From Zeimonas sp036675585 (GTDB lineage: Bacteria; Pseudomonadota; Gammaproteobacteria; Burkholderiales; Burkholderiaceae_E): DNA of 14,707 nt. A model generated the notes under the pieces. That model searched no databases. It was given only the letters and a program-made list of their open reading frames with translations, and was not told where the DNA came from. Where the stretch lies: positions 1 to 14,707 of the forward strand of contig JAKFES010000037.1 of the NCBI GenBank assembly GCA_036675585.1, given 5' to 3'. Position numbers and translations under genes: made by a program. Shown one piece after another: positions 1-7,674 of this stretch; within the stretch, counting starts at the first letter, position 1; each line of letters opens with the position of its first letter.

Positions 1-353
1 GACGCCAGGTCCGCCGAGGCGATCCGCAGCAGATAGTCGTAGGGTCCGGTCACCGAGTAGCACTCGAGCACTTCGGGCAGAAGCAGCACCGCGCGGTTGA
101 AATCCTCGTTCTGCGCTTCGCCGTGCCGCTCGAGCGACACGCGCGTGTAGGCGATCACCGTCAGTCCGAGTCGCGCCGGCCGCAGCAGCGTCACGCAGCG
201 GTCGATCAGCCCGGCTTCCTCGAGTCGCTGGATGCGCCGGCTGACCTGCGAGGCCGACAGGTGGATGCGCTCGCCGAGCGCGGGGTTCGTCGCACGGCCG
301 TCGCGCTGCAGCGCGCCGAGCAGCTGGATGTCGGTTCGATCGAGCGGGATCAT
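1..353 (-). CDS. Lrp/AsnC family transcriptional regulator (3' end cut by window edge)
   Basis: About 117 N-terminal codons are present; the C-terminus lies outside the window. The product begins MIPLDRTDIQLLGALQRDGR and continues with an AsnC-type winged helix-turn-helix (about residues 4-60, including LSASQVSRRIQRLEEAGLI). Next comes the start of the RAM/AsnC ligand-binding domain, where LPEVLECYSVTGPYDYLLRI is typical of the family. Lrp/AsnC proteins are dimeric or octameric DNA-binding proteins whose activity responds to amino acids. The ATG at 353-351 is preceded by a clear AAGGAG Shine-Dalgarno (plus-strand CTCCTT at 364-369) with 10-base spacing. The gene is divergent from the indolepyruvate oxidoreductase, 147 bases away, so control of that gene, and of itself, is a reasonable inference. 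Family call is firm; ligand and targets are not known. Confidence 0.93.
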   Translation of the reverse strand, partial: MIPLDRTDIQLLGALQRDGRATNPALGERIHLSASQVSRRIQRLEEAGLIDRCVTLLRPARLGLTVIAYTRVSLERHGEAQNEDFNRAVLLLPEVLECYSVTGPYDYLLRIASADLA

Positions 354-381
354 CGGAATCGGGCTCCTTCGGCGGTGCGCA

Positions 382-471
382 TGCACGAATCGTGCGTATC
401 GGGCGGCTTCCGGGACGTCATACGCGCGAAGCTTGCGCCGCATTGCGCCTAGCATTGCACGAATCCATGCT
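382..471. promoter_or_regulatory. Candidate Lrp-type operator: TGCACGAATC repeated twice in the divergent gap
   Basis: The decamer TGCACGAATC occurs at 382-391 and again at 456-465, 74 bases apart (about seven helical turns, so on the same DNA face). The first copy is part of a 13-base dyad GCACGA-A-TCGTGC (383-395). The second sits at the centre of an outer inverted repeat AGCAT (451-455) / ATGCT (467-471). Lrp-family proteins commonly bind phased, weakly palindromic sites of about 15 bases between their own gene and a divergent target. The repeats are seen directly; assignment to this regulator is inference. I could not identify a convincing -35/-10 pair in this gap. Confidence 0.5.
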
Positions 472-500
472 TCTGCGCGGCCTGCCGGCCCGTTCGACGA

Positions 501-3500
501 ATGAACGTGCGCGAATTCCCTCGTGCGGCGCGCCCCCTGCTCGCCGACTACCGACTCTCCGACGCGGTGAGCGGCGCTTGCGGCCGCGTATTCGTCACCG
601 GCACCCAGGCGCTCGTGCGGCTGACGCTCATGCAGCGCGCGCTCGACGCGTCGCGCGGCCTGCACACGGCCGGTTTCGTCAGTGGCTATCGCGGTTCCCC
701 GCTCGGCGGCTACGACCAGCAACTGTGGAAGCATCGCGAAGCGCTCGATGCGGCGCCGATCCGGTTCCTGCCCGCGGTCAACGAGGAACTGGCCGCGACG
801 GCGGTGCTCGGCTCGCAGGAAGTCGAAAGCGATCCGCAGAAAACGGTCGATGCGGTGTTCGGCCTGTGGTACGGCAAGGGCCCGGGCGTCGATCGCGCCG
901 GCGATGCACTGAAGCACGGCAACGCACGCGGCGCATCGCCGAACGGCGGCGTGCTCGTCGTGGCCGGCGACGACCACGGCTGTGTGTCGTCGTCGTTTCC
1001 GCACCAGAGCGATTTCGCGATGATGGCCTGGCGCATGCCGGTGCTCAGTCCGGCGAGCGTCGTCGAATTGCTCGAGTTCGGTCTGTACGGCTGGGCGCTG
1101 TCGCGCGCTTCCGGCGCGTGGGTCGGGATGAAGGCGATCTCCGAGGTCGTCGAGAGCGCGGCGAGCGTCGATCTCGACGCGCTGGCCGAGCGCGTCTCGG
1201 CGTACGTGGGCGCCTTCGAGGACGAGCGCCCCAGCGTCGATCGCTCGCTCGGCACCTTGCACCTTCGCCCGAACGAGATCCCGCACCTGTCGATCGAGGC
1301 GCGGATGGCGGCGCGGCTCGACGTCGTGCGCGCGTTCGCGCGGCGCCATTCGGTCGACCGGATCGTCGCCGACTCCGCGCACGCGCGCGTCGGCATCGTC
1401 ACCTGCGGCAAGGCGCACCTCGATCTGCTCGAAGCGCTGCGGCGCATCGGTTTGTCGCCCGCCGACCTCGCGAGCGCGGGTGTGCGCCTGTACAAGATCG
1501 GACTCGCCTATCCGATCGAGCCGACGCGCGCGCTCGCCTTCGCGCGCGGGCTCGACGAAGTGCTCGTCGTCGAGGAGAAGGGCCCGGTCGTCGAGCAGCA
1601 GCTGCAGTCGCTGCTGTACAACGCGCCCGACGGGGTGCGGCCGATCCTCGTCGGCAAGCGCGATGCGGGCGGCGCGCCGCTGCTCTCCGAGCTCGGCGAA
1701 TTGCGCCCGTCGCGCGTGCTCCCCGTGCTCGCCGAATGGCTCGCCCGGCATTGCCCGACGCTCGACCGGCGCGAGCACATCGAGGACTTCGTTCGACCGC
1801 CGCTGCCGTCGAACGCGGCCGATTCGCTGCGGCGCATCCCGTTCTTCTGCTCGGGCTGCCCGCACAACACGTCGACCCGCGTGCCCGAGGGTTCGCACGC
1901 GCAATCGGGAATCGGCTGCCACGGGATGGCGATGTGGATGGACCGCGACACGACCGGGCTGCTGCAGATGGGCGGCGAGGGTGTCGACTGGGTCGCGCAC
2001 GGCGCGTTCACGCGCATGCCGCACGTGTTCCAGAACCTGGGCGACGGTACGTATTTCCATTCCGGGTCGCTGGCGATCCGGCAGTCGATCGCCGCCGGCG
2101 CGAACGTCACGTACAAGATCCTGCACAACGACGCGGTCGCGATGACCGGCGGGCAGCGTCCCGACGGCGCGGTCAGTGCCGCTTCGATCGCGCGCCAGGT
2201 GCGCGCCGAGGGCGTGCAGCGCATCGCGCTCGTCTCCGACGATCCGCAGCGCCACGTTGCCGACGCCGCGTCGTTCCCGCCCGGCACCACGTTCCATCAC
2301 CGCACCGAGCTCGACGCCGTGCAGCGCGAGCTGCGCGAAACGCCCGGCGTGACCGCGCTCGTCTACGACCAGACCTGCGCGGCCGAGAAGCGCCGGCGGC
2401 GCAAGCGCAACGAATACCCCGATCCGCCGCGCCGCGTCTTCATCAACGAGGCGGTGTGCGACGGATGCGGCGACTGCAGCGTGAAGTCGAACTGCCTGTC
2501 GGTCGTGCCGATCGACACGCCGCTCGGGCGCAAGCGTCGGATCGACCAGGCGAGTTGCAACAAGGATTACCGCTGTGCCGACGGGTTCTGCCCGAGCTTC
2601 GTCTCGGTGACCGGCGGACGGCCGCGACGCCGGTCGGGGGCGATCGACGCCGCCCGCTTCGATGCGCTCGTCGCGGGCTTGCCCGACGCGGCTGCGCCGT
2701 CGTGGAGCGGGCCGTGCGACCTGCTCGTCACCGGCGTGGGCGGAACCGGCGTCGTCACGGTCGGTGCCGTCATCGCGATGGCCGCGCATCTCGAGGGGCG
2801 CCACGCGTCGGTGCTCGATTTCATGGGTTTCGCGCAAAAGGGGGGCAGCGTGCTCTCGCACGTGCGGCTGGCGGTCGACGCCGATGCGCTCAACCAGGTG
2901 CGCATCGACACGCAGCAGGCCGACGCGGTGCTCGCCTGCGACCCGGTCGTCGCCGCCAGCGACGACGCGCTGCAGTCGGTGCGGCACGGGCGCACGCGAA
3001 TCGTGGTCAACCGGCACGTGCTGCCGATGGCGATGCAGGTCACCGACCCCGACGCCGCCGTTCCGCTCGAGGCGCTGCTGCAGAAGCTGGCGAGCGCCGC
3101 CGGCGAAGACCATCTCGACGTGTTCGATGCGCATGCGCTCGCCGCGCGCGCAGCCGGCGACACGGTCGGCGCGAACATCGTCCTGCTCGGCTACGCCTGG
3201 CAGCGCGGGCTCGTTCCCGTGTCGGGCGCCGCGATCGAGCGGGCGATCGAACTGAACGGGGTGGCGATCGAAGCCAACCGCGCCGCGTTTCGCATCGGGC
3301 GCCTCGCCGCGCACGACCCGCAGGCGCTCGACGCATTGCTCGCGGCACCCGCTGCACCGGCCGAGGCGATCGACGAAACGCTCGACGTGCTCGTCGATCG
3401 CCTCGAGGCGCAATTGACCGGCTACCAGAACGCGCGGTATGCGGCGCAGCTGCGCCGGTTGGTCGACCGCGTCGTCGAAGTCGAGAAGGGGCTGCGCGGA

Positions 3501-4106
3501 CCCGGCGAAACGCTCGCCCTCGCCGCGGCCGTTGCGCGCAACTACGCGAAGCTGCTCGCCTACAAGGACGAATACGAAGTCGCCCGGTTGTATGCCTCGG
3601 AGGACTTTCGCCGGTCGCTGCTCGAGCAGTTCGAAGGCGAGTACACACTCAGCGTCCAGCTCGCTCCGCCGCTGCTCGCCCGGCGCGGCCCCGACGGAGT
3701 GCCGCGCAAGATGCGCTTCGGCGCGTGGATCTTCCCGGTGTTCCGGGGGCTCGCCGCGCTGCGCGGCTTGCGCGCGACGCCGCTCGATCCGTTCGGCCAT
3801 ACGCTCGAGCGTCGCGTCGAGCGCGCGCTCGTGCGCGACTACGCGGCGCTCGTCGCCGCGCTGCTCGGGCGGTTGACGCGCGAGAACCTCGCCGGCGCGT
3901 GCGCGCTGGCCGAAGTGCCGGAGTCGATTCGCGGCTACGGGCACGTGAAACTGCGTCATCTGGCCCAGGCCAAGCGCAGGGAGTGGGCGCTCGCTCGTGC
4001 GTTCGGCATCGAAGCGCCGACGTCGGCGGTGGTGCGCCGCGCGGTCGACGCGGCGGGCGGTTCGTCGGTCACGCAGATCCCGGTCGTCGTCGAACGCACC
4101 CGCTGA
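501..4106 (+). CDS. Indolepyruvate ferredoxin oxidoreductase, fused alpha/gamma single-chain form
   Basis: A 1201-residue cytoplasmic TPP and iron-sulfur enzyme. It oxidatively decarboxylates aryl-pyruvates (indolepyruvate, phenylpyruvate) from aromatic amino-acid transamination to aryl-acetyl-CoA, passing electrons to ferredoxin. Order seen: pyrimidine-binding domain with TAGFVSGYRGSPLGG near residue 60 and GDDHGCVSSSFPHQSD near 160; CSGCPHN at 450-456; TPP-binding domain with GDGTYFHSG and an ILHND stretch (about 514-550); ferredoxin-like segment with Cys 653, 656, 659, 665 and later Cys 686, 692, 697; gamma domain starting LLVTGVGGTGVVTVG near 740; and a long C-terminal part matching the family's DUF6537 region. 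Length fits the roughly 1150-1200 residue fused bacterial form; archaeal IorA and IorB are separate chains. No key motif appears lost. No clear Shine-Dalgarno precedes the ATG, but its N-terminus agrees with the family. The divergent Lrp regulator supports amino-acid catabolism. True substrate preference cannot be read from sequence. Confidence 0.93.
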   Translation: MNVREFPRAARPLLADYRLSDAVSGACGRVFVTGTQALVRLTLMQRALDASRGLHTAGFVSGYRGSPLGGYDQQLWKHREALDAAPIRFLPAVNEELAATAVLGSQEVESDPQKTVDAVFGLWYGKGPGVDRAGDALKHGNARGASPNGGVLVVAGDDHGCVSSSFPHQSDFAMMAWRMPVLSPASVVELLEFGLYGWALSRASGAWVGMKAISEVVESAASVDLDALAERVSAYVGAFEDERPSVDRSLGTLHLRPNEIPHLSIEARMAARLDVVRAFARRHSVDRIVADSAHARVGIVTCGKAHLDLLEALRRIGLSPADLASAGVRLYKIGLAYPIEPTRALAFARGLDEVLVVEEKGPVVEQQLQSLLYNAPDGVRPILVGKRDAGGAPLLSELGELRPSRVLPVLAEWLARHCPTLDRREHIEDFVRPPLPSNAADSLRRIPFFCSGCPHNTSTRVPEGSHAQSGIGCHGMAMWMDRDTTGLLQMGGEGVDWVAHGAFTRMPHVFQNLGDGTYFHSGSLAIRQSIAAGANVTYKILHNDAVAMTGGQRPDGAVSAASIARQVRAEGVQRIALVSDDPQRHVADAASFPPGTTFHHRTELDAVQRELRETPGVTALVYDQTCAAEKRRRRKRNEYPDPPRRVFINEAVCDGCGDCSVKSNCLSVVPIDTPLGRKRRIDQASCNKDYRCADGFCPSFVSVTGGRPRRRSGAIDAARFDALVAGLPDAAAPSWSGPCDLLVTGVGGTGVVTVGAVIAMAAHLEGRHASVLDFMGFAQKGGSVLSHVRLAVDADALNQVRIDTQQADAVLACDPVVAASDDALQSVRHGRTRIVVNRHVLPMAMQVTDPDAAVPLEALLQKLASAAGEDHLDVFDAHALAARAAGDTVGANIVLLGYAWQRGLVPVSGAAIERAIELNGVAIEANRAAFRIGRLAAHDPQALDALLAAPAAPAEAIDETLDVLVDRLEAQLTGYQNARYAAQLRRLVDRVVEVEKGLRGPGETLALAAAVARNYAKLLAYKDEYEVARLYASEDFRRSLLEQFEGEYTLSVQLAPPLLARRGPDGVPRKMRFGAWIFPVFRGLAALRGLRATPLDPFGHTLERRVERALVRDYAALVAALLGRLTRENLAGACALAEVPESIRGYGHVKLRHLAQAKRREWALARAFGIEAPTSAVVRRAVDAAGGSSVTQIPVVVERTR

Positions 4107-4132
4107 ACGCGCGGCGGCCGCGCGCGCGGTCC

Positions 4133-4158
4133 TACAATCGGAGCCCCTGCCTCCGATT
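4133..4158 (+). promoter_or_regulatory. -10-like TACAAT overlapping a perfect 8-base-pair hairpin upstream of the PLP lyase
   Basis: TACAAT (4133-4138) sits 33 bases before the ATG at 4172. The same TACAATCG octamer occurs before two other genes in the window. It overlaps a perfect inverted repeat: AATCGGAG (4136-4143), seven-base loop CCCCTGC, CTCCGATT (4151-4158). There is no T-tract after the stem, so a classic intrinsic terminator for the upstream oxidoreductase is not supported. The dyad could be a repressor operator covering the -10 box, or a stem in the short leader. No good -35 match is visible. Confidence 0.45.
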
Positions 4159-4171
4159 TCCCGCGCCGCCG

Positions 4172-5389
4172 ATGCCCGAAGACCGACTCGCCACTCGCCT
4201 GGCCGCGACCGGTCGCCAGAGCGATCCTTCGTTCGCCGGCGCCAACGTCGCCGTGCACCGTGCGTCGACGGTGCTCTTCGAGTCGCTCGACGCGGCCGAT
4301 GCCGCCGGCGCCGCGGTGGCGTCGGGGCAACGGCATGCGACGACCTACGGGACCGTCGGCACGCCGACGACGATCGCGCTGATGGACGCGCTGTGCGAGA
4401 TCGAAGGCGCCGGCCATGCGGTGCGCGCGAGCCTGATGCCTTCCGGGCTCGCCGCGATCACGACGGTGCTGCTCGCGATGCTCGGCCCCGGCGACCACCT
4501 GCTCGTCGCCGATTCGGCGTACGGCCCGACGCGGCATTTCTGCGACGGCGTGCTCGCGCGTTTCGGCGTTCGCACGACCTATTACGACCCGACCATCGGC
4601 GCAGCCATCGAGTCGCAGATCCGTCCGGAGACGCGACTCATCTGGCTCGAGAGTCCCGGCAGCTACACCTTCGAGGTGCAGGACGCGCCGGCGATCTGCG
4701 CCGCCGCGCGCGCGCGCGGCATCGTCACGATGATCGACAACACCTGGGGCTCGCCGGTGTTCGCGCGCCCCTTCGACTGGGGCGTCGACGCGTCCGTGCT
4801 CGCGTTGACCAAGTACTGGGGCGGGCACTCGGACGCGCTGCTCGGCGCCGTCGTCGTGCGCGAGGAACTGTGGCCGAAGCTGTGGGCGACCGTGCGCCAG
4901 CTCGGCCAGTGCGCCGGCGGCGACGAGGCGTATCTCGTGCTGCGCGGCCTGCGCAGCGCCGAGACGAGGATGAAGCGCCACGAGCGCAACGGGCTCGAGC
5001 TTGCGCGCTGGCTCGAGCGGCGGCCCGAGGTCGCGAGCGTGCTGCACCCGGCGCTGCCTTCGCATCCGCAGCACGCGCTGTGGCAGCGCGACTTCCTCGG
5101 CGCGAGCGGACTGTTCTCGTTCGAGCTCGACCGCGCGCTCGTGCCGCGCGCGCGCGAGCGCGCGGCGCTCGCCGCGCTGTGCGAGCGGCGTCGGTTCTTC
5201 GCGATCGGCTACTCGTGGGGCGGATTCGAGAGCCTCGTCATGCCGGCGCGCATCGACCGGATGCGGGCGGTCACGCCGTGGACCGGCGGCCCGCTCGTAC
5301 GGCTGCACGTCGGACTCGAGGACCCGGACGACCTGATCGCCGATCTGCAGGCGGGGTTCGACGCGATGCAGTGCGCACTCGCCGGTTAG
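4172..5389 (+). CDS. metC: Cystathionine beta-lyase (Cys/Met metabolism PLP-dependent enzyme)
   Basis: A 405-residue fold-type I PLP enzyme, close to the 395 residues of E. coli MetC. It is expected to cleave cystathionine to homocysteine, pyruvate and ammonia in the cytoplasm, the penultimate step of methionine synthesis. Seen: RHATTYGTVGTPTTIAL and MPSGLAAI near the N-terminus (cofactor and phosphate binding), Tyr117 in ADSAYGPTRHF, WLESPGS, MIDNTWGSP (PLP ring aspartate), and the Schiff-base lysine K214 in LTKYWGGHSD. YSWGGFESL contains Trp349, corresponding to the tryptophan characteristic of beta-lyases rather than gamma-synthases or gamma-lyases. ATG 4172 is chosen because MPEDRLATRLAATGR starts the family domain; the frame stays open far upstream, but only as a shadow of the preceding gene. 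No Shine-Dalgarno is obvious. The stop overlaps the convergent channel gene. Other L-cysteine or L-alliin-type lyase activity remains possible. Confidence 0.9.
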   Translation: MPEDRLATRLAATGRQSDPSFAGANVAVHRASTVLFESLDAADAAGAAVASGQRHATTYGTVGTPTTIALMDALCEIEGAGHAVRASLMPSGLAAITTVLLAMLGPGDHLLVADSAYGPTRHFCDGVLARFGVRTTYYDPTIGAAIESQIRPETRLIWLESPGSYTFEVQDAPAICAAARARGIVTMIDNTWGSPVFARPFDWGVDASVLALTKYWGGHSDALLGAVVVREELWPKLWATVRQLGQCAGGDEAYLVLRGLRSAETRMKRHERNGLELARWLERRPEVASVLHPALPSHPQHALWQRDFLGASGLFSFELDRALVPRARERAALAALCERRRFFAIGYSWGGFESLVMPARIDRMRAVTPWTGGPLVRLHVGLEDPDDLIADLQAGFDAMQCALAG

Positions 5390-7152
5390 CGCGCTTCGCT
5401 TTCGTTGCGCCGACGGGGCCGGAATCGTCGCTGCGGCTCGCGGCCGGTGACCAGGGATTCGAGCACCGCGGCGTCGTGCAGCGCGATCGAGACCGCGCGG
5501 CGCGCGCGCTCGCTTCCGGCGAACAGGATCTCGTCGCCCTCGGCGAGCGTCCAGTCGGGCCCGGGCAGCAGCGTCTCGTGCCCGGCGCGCAGCGCGAGCA
5601 GCGCGATCGCTTCTCCGTCGGTCGTGCGGTCGCCGGCGTCGCGCAGCAAGTCGCGTAGCCGCACCGCGATCGGCCCGGGCGCGCGCTGCGCGTCGCGCCC
5701 GCACAGCGCCGGCGCCTGCTCGGCGTCGAGCCGAAGCTCCCACGTCGACGGCGAGGGCCTGCCGCTCGCCTTGCGCAGCCGATGGATCACTTCGTCGGCC
5801 CACGCGTCGGTCTGCCGCCGCACGTGGCGCAGGAATCGCAACAGCAGCGGCGACGTGAGCCGTGCAACGCATTCGTCGGCGATGATCTCGCTCGGCGTCA
5901 TCACCAGATCGGCGCCGAAGGCGCGGAACAGGATCTCGTTCTCGGCCTCGTTCTGCCGCAGCACGACGAACAGCGCGGGGTTCAGCGTTTGTGCGAGCCG
6001 CGCGATCGCGAGGTTGCGCAAGTCGTTTCCGGTGCCGACGACGAGCGCGCCGGCCGAGGCGATGCCGGCGGACACGAGCGTCGCGCGCCGGGTGCCGTCG
6101 CCGCAGATCACGTCGTCGCCGGCGTCGGCCGACGGATCGACGATGCGCACTTCGGCGCCGCGTTCGCGCAGCCGCTCGACCACCGCCCGGCCGAAGCGCC
6201 CGAAGCCGCAGACGATCCACGCGCCCGACGGGGGTTCGAGCTCGCGGGCGAGCGGCGTGCCGCGCAGCGCGGTCAGCCAGTCGAAGAGCCGGTAGCAACC
6301 CGGTGCGCGCAGCGCCATCATCAATTGCTCGGCGAAGGCGACGAAGGGGTCGACGATCTGCGCCTTGCCCGACGCCTGCATCAGCGCCGTCGTCTCGGCC
6401 GAATGCGAGCGCGCGATCACCTGCACCGCCGGGTTGAGCAGCGCGGCGGTGATCACGGCCGCCAGGTTCGCCGAATCGTCGTTGGTCAGCGCGAGCACGG
6501 CGCGGCAGCACGGATGGCGCATGCCCGCGCGCAGCAGCGTGTGCGGGCGGCTGGCGTCGTCGTGCAGCGCGAGGACGTCGTTGCGGAAATCCTCCAGCTC
6601 GAGCGCCTGCAGCCGGCTTGCGTCGATTTCGACGACGACGAAGCGCATGCCGAGCCGGTCGAAGATCTGCGTGAGCCGTCGGCCAGTGTCGCCGCAGCCG
6701 AGCACGAGCAGGAAGGGCTCGGCGATCGCGCGCACGCGGCGCTCGAAGCGGATCGCGCCGATCGCGCGCAGGAAGCCGCCGTCCTGCAGCAGCGCGAGCA
6801 GCGTGAGCAGCGTGTAGGTCCAGCCGACTACCGACAGGTAGATCACGACGGTCGCCCACATCCGCTGGGCGTCGGAGAACGCGGCGGGCACTTCGCCGAA
6901 ACCGATCGTCGTCGCGGTGTAGGTCACGAAATAGAACGCGTGAAAGAAGCTCAGCGGCGCGCTCGGCCGGCCCTGCGCATCGACGCCTCCGACGAGCGTG
7001 AAGCCGCCGACCGAAATCGCGAACACGACGATGAGCACCAGCAGCGGAGGCCGCAGCCGTCGCAGCAGCAGATACACGACGCTGCCGTGCGCGAGCGCGT
7101 GCGGCGAGGCGATCGGCGGGCTCGGCTCGGGCGCGGCGTCGCCGGTTTGCAT
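5386..7152 (-). CDS. Potassium channel: two-helix pore with tandem RCK (TrkA-N/TrkA-C) domains
   Basis: A 588-residue inner-membrane protein. After a proline-rich start there is a first transmembrane helix (about 35-56), a pore helix, and a selectivity filter TTIGFGE (81-87) in place of the usual TVGYGD. A second transmembrane helix follows (about 97-122). The cytoplasmic part has two Rossmann-type RCK units: the first with GCGDTG at 152-157, the second with GFGRFG at 316-321, plus a C-terminal TrkA-C-like region ending in an Arg-rich tail. Two RCK domains on one 2-TM pore chain resemble the GsuK type, where nucleotides or ions gate K+ flux through a tetramer. It follows the small membrane protein gene by 34 bases on the same strand, suggesting one operon. 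The TIGFGE filter suggests a K+-permeable channel, but ion selectivity needs measurement. Its TAA stop overlaps the convergent lyase stop. Confidence 0.88.
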   Translation of the reverse strand: MQTGDAAPEPSPPIASPHALAHGSVVYLLLRRLRPPLLVLIVVFAISVGGFTLVGGVDAQGRPSAPLSFFHAFYFVTYTATTIGFGEVPAAFSDAQRMWATVVIYLSVVGWTYTLLTLLALLQDGGFLRAIGAIRFERRVRAIAEPFLLVLGCGDTGRRLTQIFDRLGMRFVVVEIDASRLQALELEDFRNDVLALHDDASRPHTLLRAGMRHPCCRAVLALTNDDSANLAAVITAALLNPAVQVIARSHSAETTALMQASGKAQIVDPFVAFAEQLMMALRAPGCYRLFDWLTALRGTPLARELEPPSGAWIVCGFGRFGRAVVERLRERGAEVRIVDPSADAGDDVICGDGTRRATLVSAGIASAGALVVGTGNDLRNLAIARLAQTLNPALFVVLRQNEAENEILFRAFGADLVMTPSEIIADECVARLTSPLLLRFLRHVRRQTDAWADEVIHRLRKASGRPSPSTWELRLDAEQAPALCGRDAQRAPGPIAVRLRDLLRDAGDRTTDGEAIALLALRAGHETLLPGPDWTLAEGDEILFAGSERARRAVSIALHDAAVLESLVTGREPQRRFRPRRRNESEAR

Positions 7153-7186
7153 CGGACCCGTCCCGGGGCTCGCCGGCTTCGCCGCG

Positions 7187-7570
7187 TCAGCGGCGGTACG
7201 TCAGCGTTTCGGTCAGCAGCAGCACGACCGAGACGACGTTGGCGAACAGCGCTCCGGCGGCCAGCGACACGACGCTCGCGATGATCTCGGTCTCGGAATG
7301 TCCGATCTGCACGTGCGTGCCCCACGCCCACACCGCCGCGGCGATGACCAGTTGCACGTCGGCGACCAGGCTCGATGCCAGGTGGATCGCGCCGAGCTGC
7401 GTGCGGTCGCCCAGCTTGAGGATCGTGGCGATCGCATTGACCACGATCGCCGCGAACAGCTCGCTGACCTGGTGGTATTCGGCGACCGCCAGGCCGCCGT
7501 AGACGAACCCGAAATTCAGCGTCGCCGCCAGCAGGATGAAGAAGCCGAAGACGACCTTGCCGGTGTTCAT
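7187..7570 (-). CDS. Small four-helix inner-membrane protein, probably DUF6394-like
   Basis: A 127-residue, strongly hydrophobic protein beginning MNTGKVVFGFFILLAATLNF. Four membrane segments are visible at about 5-27, 37-53, 61-85 and 96-120. Short polar connectors include LKLGDRTQLGA and HVQIGHSETEI, and the tail is TLTYRR. There is no signal peptide cleavage site, catalytic motif or soluble domain. I associate it from memory with the DUF6394 family of uncharacterised proteobacterial membrane proteins; this is not verified. It lies 34 bases upstream of the RCK potassium channel on the same strand, so co-transcription and a role as channel accessory subunit or in ion homeostasis are plausible inferences. 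No purine-rich Shine-Dalgarno precedes the ATG at 7570-7568; instead a TATGCT box lies only nine bases upstream. Confidence 0.8.
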   Translation of the reverse strand: MNTGKVVFGFFILLAATLNFGFVYGGLAVAEYHQVSELFAAIVVNAIATILKLGDRTQLGAIHLASSLVADVQLVIAAAVWAWGTHVQIGHSETEIIASVVSLAAGALFANVVSVVLLLTETLTYRR

Positions 7571-7579
7571 GGGGTGGAC

Positions 7580-7585
7580 AGCATA
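7580..7585 (-). promoter_or_regulatory. -10-like TATGCT box before the small membrane protein gene
   Basis: On the minus strand TATGCT (plus-strand AGCATA) lies nine bases before the ATG of the membrane-protein gene. If used, transcription would begin at or within a few bases of the start codon, matching the absence of a Shine-Dalgarno. No strong -35 element is visible, so this is a tentative call. Confidence 0.35.
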
Positions 7586-7607
7586 CCCGTCGCCGGTCCG
7601 CCTTGCC

Positions 7608-7613
7608 TACAAT
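7608..7613 (+). promoter_or_regulatory. -10-like TACAAT box before the acyl-CoA synthetase gene
   Basis: TACAAT, within the octamer TACAATCG shared with two other gene starts here, lies 61 bases before ATG 7675. The intervening leader holds a 15-base perfect inverted repeat, GCCGGCG (7626-7632) / CGCCGGC (7634-7640), around a single central base, followed by a GAAGG Shine-Dalgarno at 7662-7666. TTGCC (7602-7606) is too close to serve as -35, and no clear -35 is seen. Confidence 0.45.
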
Positions 7614-7674
7614 CGCAGCATCGATGCCGGCGCCGCCGGCGCTTCGTTTCCGGACCACTCCGAAGGCCGACGCC

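Noticed and set aside
392..4171. A very long open frame running through the oxidoreductase gene in another frame and continuing into the PLP lyase, giving an apparent 1665-residue protein.
   Set aside because: Its first part is an Arg/Ala-rich shadow translation caused by high GC content; only the part from 4172 shows real family motifs.
3956..6859. A 967-codon open frame on the minus strand across the lyase and the channel gene.
   Set aside because: Composition is dominated by Arg, Ala and Gly with no motif, while overlapping frames encode clear enzymes and a channel.
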